A stretch of 6,774 bases of DNA from Desulfovibrionaceae bacterium UBA6814. GTDB taxonomy: Bacteria > Desulfobacterota > Desulfovibrionia > Desulfovibrionales > Desulfovibrionaceae. The stretch spans positions 150-6,923 of the forward strand of contig DKEU01000201.1 in NCBI GenBank assembly GCA_002452635.1, written 5' to 3'. This document shows, piece after piece, positions 1 through 4,741 of this stretch (within the stretch, counting starts at the first letter, position 1; each line of letters opens with the position of its first letter). The notes beneath the pieces were generated by a model. That model made no database searches, was not told where the DNA came from, and saw nothing but the letters and a program-made list of their open reading frames with translations. Position numbers and translations under genes: made by a program.

Positions 1-348
1 CACAAGGACGCCCGGCTGGCTGCCGAGGCCTCCCACTGCGCCGGGGAGCAGGGGCACTACTGGGAATACCAGGATCGGCTGTACGCTGCCGACGATCTCA
101 CCCGGCCGGGCCTGGAGAAGCTGGCCCAGGACCTGGGCCTGGAGCGGGAGCGCTTTGCCCAGTGCCTGGACCAGGGGCGCGGCGGGGCCGTCGTGGACCG
201 GGACCTGGCCGAAGTGGCCCGGCTGGGCCTGGGCGGGACCCCGACCTATCTGGTCAACGGCCGGCTGGTGAACGGCACGCCCACCCTGGAGAAGTTCACC
301 GCGATCATCGACACGGCCCTGGCCACGGCCTCGCAGTCCAAGCCCTGA
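1..348 (+). CDS. DsbA-family thioredoxin-fold protein, C-terminal part (5' end outside window)
   Basis: The reading frame is open from base 1 and ends at TGA 346-348, giving 115 residues of a protein whose start lies to the left. It resembles the helical insertion and C-terminal half of DsbA/Thioredoxin_4 proteins: an opening stretch HKDARLAAEASHCAGEQGHYWEY, a helix rich in charged residues, then GTPTYLVNG at about residues 79-87, which holds the cis-proline loop (P81) that faces the active site in this fold. The CXXC catalytic motif and any signal peptide would be upstream and cannot be seen, so oxidase, isomerase or reductase activity cannot be assigned. Family members usually act on protein thiols in the periplasm. 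The gene converges on the aldolase-like gene. The family call is firm; the specific role is open. Confidence 0.88.
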   Translation, partial: HKDARLAAEASHCAGEQGHYWEYQDRLYAADDLTRPGLEKLAQDLGLERERFAQCLDQGRGGAVVDRDLAEVARLGLGGTPTYLVNGRLVNGTPTLEKFTAIIDTALATASQSKP

Positions 349-381
349 TCCATACTTTCTTCTCTTTCCCCAATCGATAGC

Positions 382-409
382 GGCTCTTGGGGAGGGGATG
401 GGGAGAGCC
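382..409 (+). other. Small hairpin downstream of the DsbA-like gene
   Basis: GGCTCT (382-387) is perfectly complementary to AGAGCC (404-409), with a 16-nt G-rich loop. It lies about 35 nt after the stop of the DsbA-like gene and has no T-run directly behind it. It could help end transcription together with the larger foldback that follows, but it is weak alone and shares bases with the left arm of that foldback. Confidence 0.3.
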
Positions 410-424
410 CGAGAGGGGAAGGGG
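389..424 (+). other. Potential G-quadruplex (five GGGG runs)
   Basis: GGGG runs lie at 389-392, 394-397, 400-403, 415-418 and 421-424, separated by 1, 2, 11 and 2 nt. Four or more such runs within 36 nt on one strand can form a quadruplex, although the 11-nt loop is longer than the usual 7-nt search limit. The last two runs belong to the left arm of the foldback at 406-578, so quadruplex and hairpin would compete in the 3' transcript of the DsbA-like gene. This is motif evidence only. Confidence 0.4.
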
Positions 425-578
425 AACCCCCTTTTATCAGATCGTCGCATCCCTAGCGCTCGAAGACTCGCTGAGGGCTGCGGCGATCTGCTGTCGTCAT
501 CCGTAAGGCTCGCCGAAGCAGCTCGCCTAACGGCTGACGCTACCGCCAGGAAAAGGGGTTCCCCTTCCCCTCTCGGCT
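406..578. repeat. Long inverted repeat with structured core between convergent genes; probable bidirectional terminator
   Basis: The left arm (406-435) and right arm (551-578) are complementary over 28 of 28 positions once two extra C residues in the left arm (one in 408-410, one in 427-431) are bulged out. The arms are polypurine/polypyrimidine and each reads GGGGAACCCC followed by TTTT towards the centre, on its own strand. The 115-nt core (436-550) has further pairings: AGATCGTCGC (440-449) with GCGGCGATCT (480-489, one wobble), or alternatively GCTGC/GGCGA (477-486) with TCGCC (510-514) and GCAGC (518-522); also TAGCG (454-458) with CGCTA (538-542). It begins 57 nt after one stop codon and abuts the other within 3 nt, as expected for a shared terminator. 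The large loop is unusual and could be an inserted REP/MITE-like sequence. No flanking target duplication is evident. Confidence 0.7.
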
Positions 579-581
579 TCT

Positions 582-1748
582 TCACGCGGAGAGGTCGGCC
601 ACGCGGCTGAAGTATTCGCTGCGGCAGAGGTTCTCGATGGCGAGCAGGGCGGAGAAGGCCTCGCGGAAGTCGTTCTCGCCCACGGTGAACAGGCCGTGGC
701 CGTGCACCAGCACCCCGCGGTTGCCCGGCATGGCCGCGGGCATGGTGTTGCACAGGCCGGTGGGGCCGGTGCCCACCTCGCCGGGCACCACCGGCACGTC
801 GGCCACGCAGCGGTCCCGGGGGCAGCGGGCGTGGCAGGCGCCGCGCACCGGGCAGTCCGCCTCGGCGCAGTCCATGGAGAGGATGACCGAGAAGCGGGGA
901 TGGCCGTGCAGCACGGCCCGGGCCTTGGTGCGGAGCAGGACCTCGCGGTGGGCGGTGAGCTCGCTGGAGGCGGTGAGCCCGTGCGAGGTGGAGCCGTCCA
1001 GGGGGCAGGGGTCGATGAGCCCGGCCAGTTCGTCCAGGGAGGAGCCGGTCTGGGAGATGTGCAGGGTGTCGTCCACCAGGTAGGAGATGTTGCCGAAGTA
1101 GGAGTCCACCAGGCCGAAGTCCACGGTGGCCTTGCCCGCCTGGACCATGGCCCGCACCGCGTCCGGGGCCGCGGCAAAGGGGCCGCGCTCCAGGTCGGGC
1201 AGGGCGGAGCGCTGGGGCGGGAGCAGGCTGGCGATGCGGGCGAAGCGCTCCCGGGCCGCGGCGTCCGCCGCGCCCCGGCGCAGGGCGGCCAGGTGGTCGG
1301 AGAAGAACTTCACGAAGCAGGCGAAGGCCATGGACGACACGGTGACGAAGCCCTGCTCCGGGCTCACCGTGCCGTGGGCGAGCAGGCCCCGGCCGGGCAC
1401 GATGCAGCCCTTGCGACGTTTGAGCGCCGCGGCCAGGGGCCCGGGCGCGAAGTCGCGCACCACGGGCAGGTCGTGCAGGAAGGTGCGGGTCTCGCAGTCC
1501 TCGGGGGTGATGGCCCCCTCGGCCTCCTGGGCCAGGGCCTCCACCAGGCTGCGGTGCGGTTCGGCCAGCGGGGTGAAGACCAGGGAGTTGATGTTCAGGA
1601 GGTCGAACAGCCCGGCGAGGACGGCGGTTTCCCCGGCCTCCCGGCTCCACTCCAGCTCCGCGTCCAGCCCGGCCAGAAGCGGCCCGCCCGCCGGGGCCAG
1701 GCCCGCGACCACCAGTTTTCCCGCGTACTTGTCCAGGAGCGCCCGCAT
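582..1748 (-). CDS. Class II aldolase/adducin family protein with Cys-rich insert
   Basis: The 388-residue protein carries a recognisable class II aldolase domain at about 197-380. Family hallmarks are GNISYL (219-224), ISQTGSS (231-237), a glutamate in SSEL (E263), HGH (281-283) supplying two metal histidines, and HGHGLFTVGEN (349-359) supplying the third (H351). In L-fuculose-phosphate aldolase the equivalent residues are E73, H92, H94 and H155. Such enzymes cleave or epimerise sugar phosphates with a divalent metal; the substrate here is not predictable. Two oddities: a five-cysteine insert (C294, C299, C305, C309, C314) between the metal motifs, and an N-terminal half (about 90-155, with HG at 125-126) that resembles a worn copy of the C-terminal aldolase half. 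Start ATG 1746-1748 is the only plausible one before coding character is lost; no clear Shine-Dalgarno precedes it. The family is well supported, the role unknown. Confidence 0.9.
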   Translation of the reverse strand: MRALLDKYAGKLVVAGLAPAGGPLLAGLDAELEWSREAGETAVLAGLFDLLNINSLVFTPLAEPHRSLVEALAQEAEGAITPEDCETRTFLHDLPVVRDFAPGPLAAALKRRKGCIVPGRGLLAHGTVSPEQGFVTVSSMAFACFVKFFSDHLAALRRGAADAAARERFARIASLLPPQRSALPDLERGPFAAAPDAVRAMVQAGKATVDFGLVDSYFGNISYLVDDTLHISQTGSSLDELAGLIDPCPLDGSTSHGLTASSELTAHREVLLRTKARAVLHGHPRFSVILSMDCAEADCPVRGACHARCPRDRCVADVPVVPGEVGTGPTGLCNTMPAAMPGNRGVLVHGHGLFTVGENDFREAFSALLAIENLCRSEYFSRVADLSA

Positions 1749-1807
1749 GGCCGGAACATAGCCGGGGTGGGGGGGCGGGGCAAGGGGCGGAGGAGGGCCT
1801 ACTACTC

Positions 1808-2566
1808 CTACCTGGTGTTCGTGAGCTTCGTCTGGATGGACGTGAGCACCGACGTGTACATCTCCTCCTGGGCCTTGAGCATTGCCTTGTAGAACTCGGC
1901 CTGCTTCTCCTGGAGTTCCTTTTCGCCCTGGCGCATGGGGGGTGAGAGGGCCAGGGCCTGCAGCCGGATGATGTCCGCTTCCACCGTGCCGCGCCTGGCG
2001 AACCACTGGTCGTCAGGGCACTTGAGACAGGCGTTCAGCTTGGCCATGTCGTCGGCATAGGTTCCGGTGGAATTTGTGAACGTCTCGCTATAGGCCTTAT
2101 AGGCCTCGGCCACGGCCTCCCGGGACAGGCCCTGAGTCGCGAGGCTGGTCTGGTAGCCGGCCGCGCCCGCGGCCGTGCCGGAGAGGGCGGACACCCACAC
2201 CGCGTTTGCCGGGCTGGCCACCACCAGGGCTGCAGCTGCTATGCCCGCGGCCACGCCCACGCCTCCCACCGTCAGGTGGGTCGCGCTGAAAAGGTCAGCT
2301 TCTTTGCGCATGTCGTCCTGCACCTCGGCCGCGTTTTTGCTCACCTCATGGTACCAGGTGCGGAGGGCAGCGATGTCCTTGCCCCGGTCAGAGAGGTCGG
2401 CGGAGGTGAGAGGGGTCTCCTGCATAATGGCCTCTATGCCCTCGGGCTTTTCCTTGAGCACGTAGGAGAAGCTCGGCATGTTTGCTACTTTGGGTCCACA
2501 GCCGCCCACGAGCAGGGCGGCGAGAAGCAGGACGGCGAGATGTCGGGAGATGATGGGGCTGGGCAT
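1808..2566 (-). CDS. Lipoprotein with Gly/Ala-rich hydrophobic segment and C-terminal coiled coil (unknown function)
   Basis: I do not recognise the family. The 252-residue product opens with a lipoprotein signal: basic N-terminus, hydrophobic stretch, and lipobox LVGGC with C23 as the predicted lipidated residue. Residue 24 is Gly, not the Asp that typically retains proteins in the inner membrane, so outer-membrane sorting is plausible. About 97-140 is a Gly/Ala/Val-rich hydrophobic segment (GGVGVAAGIAAAALVV and later AGAAG), resembling glycine-zipper or hairpin membrane insertions. A CLKC pair sits at 180-183, and 212-250 is a charged heptad-like helix likely to form a coiled coil. Start ATG 2564-2566 is preceded by AGGAGGTG at good spacing; a longer in-frame start at 2650 would spoil the signal peptide and overlap the upstream gene. 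The gene follows the DUF6765-type gene by 37 bp and is last in the trio. Closely spaced in-frame TAGs (1810, 1804, 1801) end it. Confidence 0.85.
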   Translation of the reverse strand: MPSPIISRHLAVLLLAALLVGGCGPKVANMPSFSYVLKEKPEGIEAIMQETPLTSADLSDRGKDIAALRTWYHEVSKNAAEVQDDMRKEADLFSATHLTVGGVGVAAGIAAAALVVASPANAVWVSALSGTAAGAAGYQTSLATQGLSREAVAEAYKAYSETFTNSTGTYADDMAKLNACLKCPDDQWFARRGTVEADIIRLQALALSPPMRQGEKELQEKQAEFYKAMLKAQEEMYTSVLTSIQTKLTNTR

Positions 2567-2603
2567 GGTGCACCTCCTGGGATGCCGGGCTGGGCTCCGG
2601 GGG

Positions 2604-3614
2604 TTATAGCGTTCCGACGTCGACCCCCATCCTCGCGAAGATGGGGGCAAGCTTTCCCAGGGCCGACTTCTGGTGCGCCCGGGCCGCCTCCTGGAACAGC
2701 CCCCACGGTGTGTCCTGCTTGCTCTTGCCGCTCTTCCAGGTCAGCGTCGCGGGCTTCTGGCCGAAGTCCGTCGAGGGGTCGGGCCAGGTGTAGTCGGTGG
2801 AATCATCCAGCCAGGCATGGGCGTTGTAGTCGGGACCGTGCTGCCAGGGGTCGAGTTTGCGGTATTCGGCCTCACGGCCCCGGTTGATGACGTTGACCGC
2901 CCCGCTGACGCCCCCGCCGGTGGTGCGGCCGAAGACGTTCAGCAGTCGGTTGCGCAGACCAACCCACTCGGCCGAGGGGTCTGCGGGCGGGGTGGCGTGG
3001 GGGCTGGTGGTGAGCTCCTGGAAGAGCCGCCCTGCGGCGTTGATGAACCGCAGGTTGTTGTCCACCTGCCCCTGCACCAGTCGCTCGTCGTTCCAGTGGT
3101 GGGACACCCGATCGGGGTGGTGCATGAAGTCGGCGTGGCCGATATCGGGCATGGGGTTGCCGTCCTGGCCGTTGAAGCTGTCCTCCCAACCCACGAAGTT
3201 CTGGTGCGCCCAGGTGTCCACAAAGGCATGTGCGGCGATGCCGAGGCGGTAGAGGCCCATATCCGAGGTATCCTGCAGGGCCTCGCCGAGCAGGTCCCGG
3301 GCGTTCTGGTTGTCCGGCACGGTGTTGAGCAGGTGGGTCTTGCCGTCGCGCCGCGGTTCGGCCCGGGCGGGGTCGCCGGGTACGAAATGGAATGCGGGAT
3401 AGATGCCCAGGCGCTTGCGCTGGGGCATGAACGGGTCCGCGGTCTGGGTGATGAGGTTGGTGTACTTGGCTCCCCCGCCCTCCTGGATCGTCACCTCGTA
3501 GGTGTTGTCGTCCACGAGCTGGGAGGCGTGGGCAAGGGTTACCGCGGCCGTTTCGGGAAAACCCGCGGCCTTGGCCAGGATGCCGGTGATCCAGTAGTGG
3601 AACTCGATGTCCAT
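2604..3614 (-). CDS. DUF6765-type protein; possible metal-dependent hydrolase
   Basis: The 336-residue protein begins MDIEFHYWITGILAKAAGF, which I associate with the uncharacterised DUF6765 family; that assignment is from memory. It has no signal peptide and no membrane segment, so it is probably cytoplasmic. It is rich in candidate metal ligands: H6, H29 and D35/D36 (LAHASQLVDD), H76 (FHFVPG), H129/D133/H137 (HAFVDTWAHQNF), H160/D162 (GHADF) and HH 165-166. The H-x3-D-x3-H-x2-F pattern resembles the HxxxD core of zinc-dependent phospholipase C and S1/P1 nuclease folds. Hydrolase activity is therefore an inference from motif shape, not from known members. Start ATG 3612-3614 has GGGAGGA 6-7 nt upstream. 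A longer open frame continues upstream but is only the out-of-frame reading of the membrane-protein gene. It lies 53 bp after the membrane CBS gene and 37 bp before the lipoprotein gene, same strand. Confidence 0.85.
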   Translation of the reverse strand: MDIEFHYWITGILAKAAGFPETAAVTLAHASQLVDDNTYEVTIQEGGGAKYTNLITQTADPFMPQRKRLGIYPAFHFVPGDPARAEPRRDGKTHLLNTVPDNQNARDLLGEALQDTSDMGLYRLGIAAHAFVDTWAHQNFVGWEDSFNGQDGNPMPDIGHADFMHHPDRVSHHWNDERLVQGQVDNNLRFINAAGRLFQELTTSPHATPPADPSAEWVGLRNRLLNVFGRTTGGGVSGAVNVINRGREAEYRKLDPWQHGPDYNAHAWLDDSTDYTWPDPSTDFGQKPATLTWKSGKSKQDTPWGLFQEAARAHQKSALGKLAPIFARMGVDVGTL

Positions 3615-3638
3615 GGCGGTCCTCCCGGTTTGTGGCCG

Positions 3639-3656
3639 GGGCGGATGGCGCCGCCC
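3639..3656 (-). other. Intercistronic hairpin before the DUF6765-type gene
   Basis: GGGCGG (3639-3644) pairs perfectly with CCGCCC (3651-3656) across a 6-nt loop, inside the 53-bp gap between the membrane-protein stop and the DUF6765-type start, just upstream of its Shine-Dalgarno sequence. No T-run follows on the minus strand, so it is not a normal terminator. It could stabilise or partition the message. In such GC-rich DNA a 6-bp stem can also be chance. Confidence 0.3.
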
Positions 3657-3667
3657 TGCGCGCGCCG

Positions 3668-4426
3668 TTACACCCTGGCCGCCTCGGAGATGATGATGTT
3701 GGTGAGCCAGCCCAGCACCGGCTCGGTCTTCTGGCCGGTGCTGGTCACGAACACGTCGCGGCAGTCGGGGATGCGCTCCATGGCGGCCTTGGCCGCGCCC
3801 ATGGAGGCGTTTTCGGCCACCACCGCGAAACTGTTCTCCAGCATTTTTTTGGCCTCGGGGTCGTCGCGCAGCAGGTCGGCCAGGGTCTTGTTCCCGGCCC
3901 CGGCGGTGTCGAACGTTCCCGCCAGCAGCCCGGCCGCCAGGTACTTGTCCACCGTGCTGCGGTGCACCACGTGCACCGGCCGGTCGTCCTGGGTCAGGAG
4001 CGGCAACCGGCTGCGCTTGTGCGCGTCCAGGTAGTCCAGGATGTCCGCCTTGAGCTTGATCTGCCCCGGGTCTCCCTTCTTCTTGGCCATCTCCGCCAGG
4101 GGGATGAACTTGTCCTTGACCGCAATCCCGCGCAGCTTCTCGTCCGCGGTGATCTGCTTGGCCATGTTCTGCACGCTGCGCGAGGCCGACTCGAAGTTCT
4201 CCTTGGAGAAGTAATAGGCCAGGACCGTGCCCACCCAGGTGCCCAGCAGGGGGAGCACGGCGCTGAACATCTTGTCCGCGGCGTTCTTCACGTCGCCGCC
4301 CGGAAAGAGGTTCGCGCCGACGTAGACCAGGGAAATGACGGCCAAGCCGAAGGTGGAAAATCCGAGAATCCGGCGGGCGATGATGGAGCGGTCGTTGTTC
4401 AGGGGGGCCGGAGTGGTGGGGTCCAT
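3668..4426 (-). CDS. Two-TM membrane protein with C-terminal CBS-like region (unknown function)
   Basis: The 252-residue protein has a short N-terminal cytoplasmic tail, two hydrophobic segments at about 18-40 and 53-72 (the second in LLGTWVGTVLAYYFSKENF), then a charged linker at 73-100. The rest looks like a pair of CBS-type half-repeats: about 103-165 (IPLAEMA... RLPLLTQDDRPVHVVHRSTVDKYL) and about 198-250 (AVVAENASMGAAKAAM... VFVTSTGQKTEPVLGWLTNIII). CBS pairs usually sense adenine nucleotides and gate an attached domain, so this may be a membrane-anchored nucleotide sensor; that role is inference. Start ATG 4424-4426 has AGGAGG 8 nt upstream. It is first of the three co-oriented genes and its leader is the 315-bp gap upstream. 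An alternative is a simple membrane scaffold with a degenerate CBS fold that binds nothing. Confidence 0.82.
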   Translation of the reverse strand: MDPTTPAPLNNDRSIIARRILGFSTFGLAVISLVYVGANLFPGGDVKNAADKMFSAVLPLLGTWVGTVLAYYFSKENFESASRSVQNMAKQITADEKLRGIAVKDKFIPLAEMAKKKGDPGQIKLKADILDYLDAHKRSRLPLLTQDDRPVHVVHRSTVDKYLAAGLLAGTFDTAGAGNKTLADLLRDDPEAKKMLENSFAVVAENASMGAAKAAMERIPDCRDVFVTSTGQKTEPVLGWLTNIIISEAARV

Positions 4427-4506
4427 GGGACGCCGCCTCCTTGCGGGGTTGCGGGTTGAGGAACGTTGGCCGGGAATGCGAGTGCAACGGACGCCCGCAC
4501 CACTGT

Positions 4507-4520
4507 CCCGGCCTGCCGGG
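4507..4520. other. GC hairpin in cassette leader (proximal)
   Basis: CCCGGC (4507-4512) and GCCGGG (4515-4520) form a perfect 6-bp stem around a 2-nt gap; in practice the last pair would open. It uses the same arm sequences as the hairpin at 4587-4610. There is no T-run on either side, so it is not an intrinsic terminator. It would lie in the 5' leader of the cassette message. Confidence 0.3.
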
Positions 4521-4586
4521 TTCCGCCCCGGAAACCAGAGAGCAAAGAATCCGCGCCGCCTTGCCCATGGCCTGTCAGCGGGCGCC

Positions 4587-4610
4587 CCCGGCGGCATTGC
4601 ATGCGCCGGG
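4587..4610. other. GC hairpin in cassette leader (distal)
   Basis: CCCGGC (4587-4592) plus GCAT (4594-4597) pair with ATGC (4601-4604) plus GCCGGG (4605-4610): a 10-bp stem with one bulged G (4593) and a 3-nt loop. It stands at the border between the GC-rich leader and the AT-rich putative promoter block. Without a T-run on the minus strand it is more likely a leader structure than a terminator. Confidence 0.4.
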
Positions 4611-4611
4611 A

Positions 4612-4650
4612 AAACGTTTCGTTGATATTTATCGGCTACGAATTCGCGAA
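4612..4650. promoter_or_regulatory. Cluster of 8-bp palindromes in AT-rich block; possible operator
   Basis: Three perfect 8-bp palindromes lie within 39 bp: AAACGTTT (4612-4619), CGAATTCG (4639-4646) and the overlapping TTCGCGAA (4643-4650). Their position in the AT-rich block upstream of the membrane-protein gene fits regulator binding near a promoter. No known regulator's consensus is recognised, and short palindromes can arise by chance. Confidence 0.25.
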
Positions 4651-4741
4651 GGAAAAATCAAGGACAAAATATTGAATCACAAAAGACAACTAGGCGGCGA
4701 GTATTTGTATTTGCAGAAATATCGGAAGGTTGCTTTGGAAT

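Larger units (their letters stand above)
4427..4741 (-). promoter_or_regulatory. 315-bp intergenic leader/promoter region of the three-gene cassette
   Basis: No gene is supported here. The part nearest the membrane-protein start (4427-4610) is GC-rich and carries the Shine-Dalgarno sequence plus two hairpins. The distal part (4611-4741) is much richer in A and T than anything else in the window, which makes it the likely promoter zone for the minus-strand trio. I could not fix a convincing -35/-10 pair; ATAAAT around 4628-4633 on the minus strand is a possible but weak -10. The region also has to hold the 3' end of the oxidoreductase transcript, for which no clear GC-rich hairpin plus T-run is visible. 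Confidence 0.4.

Noticed and set aside
406..578. Complete insertion sequence or CRISPR-like repeat
   Set aside because: No transposase reading frame fits in 173 bp, no flanking target duplication is visible, and there is one pair of inverted arms rather than spaced direct repeats.
696..1892. 398-residue plus-strand open frame opposite the aldolase-like gene
   Set aside because: Low-complexity composition with no family resemblance; a product of high GC content on the opposite strand.
582..2006. Extended 474-residue version of the aldolase-like protein
   Set aside because: The extra 86 residues overlap the lipoprotein gene out of frame and are His/Gly/Pro low-complexity, typical of shadow translation; family-like sequence begins at the ATG at 1748.
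2604..4568. 654-residue open frame that would fuse extra sequence to the DUF6765-type protein
   Set aside because: The upstream part is the out-of-frame reading of the membrane CBS-like gene; the internal ATG at 3614 has a strong Shine-Dalgarno sequence and starts the family-like sequence.
4540..4575. Sigma-54 promoter for the cassette (GG...TTTGC on the minus strand)
   Set aside because: The distance between the GG and GC elements is 12 rather than 10 nt and the rest of the consensus does not match.
4507..4610. Leader hairpins as an intrinsic terminator for the oxidoreductase gene
   Set aside because: Neither hairpin is followed by a T-run on the minus strand, and both lie more than 130 nt past the stop codon.
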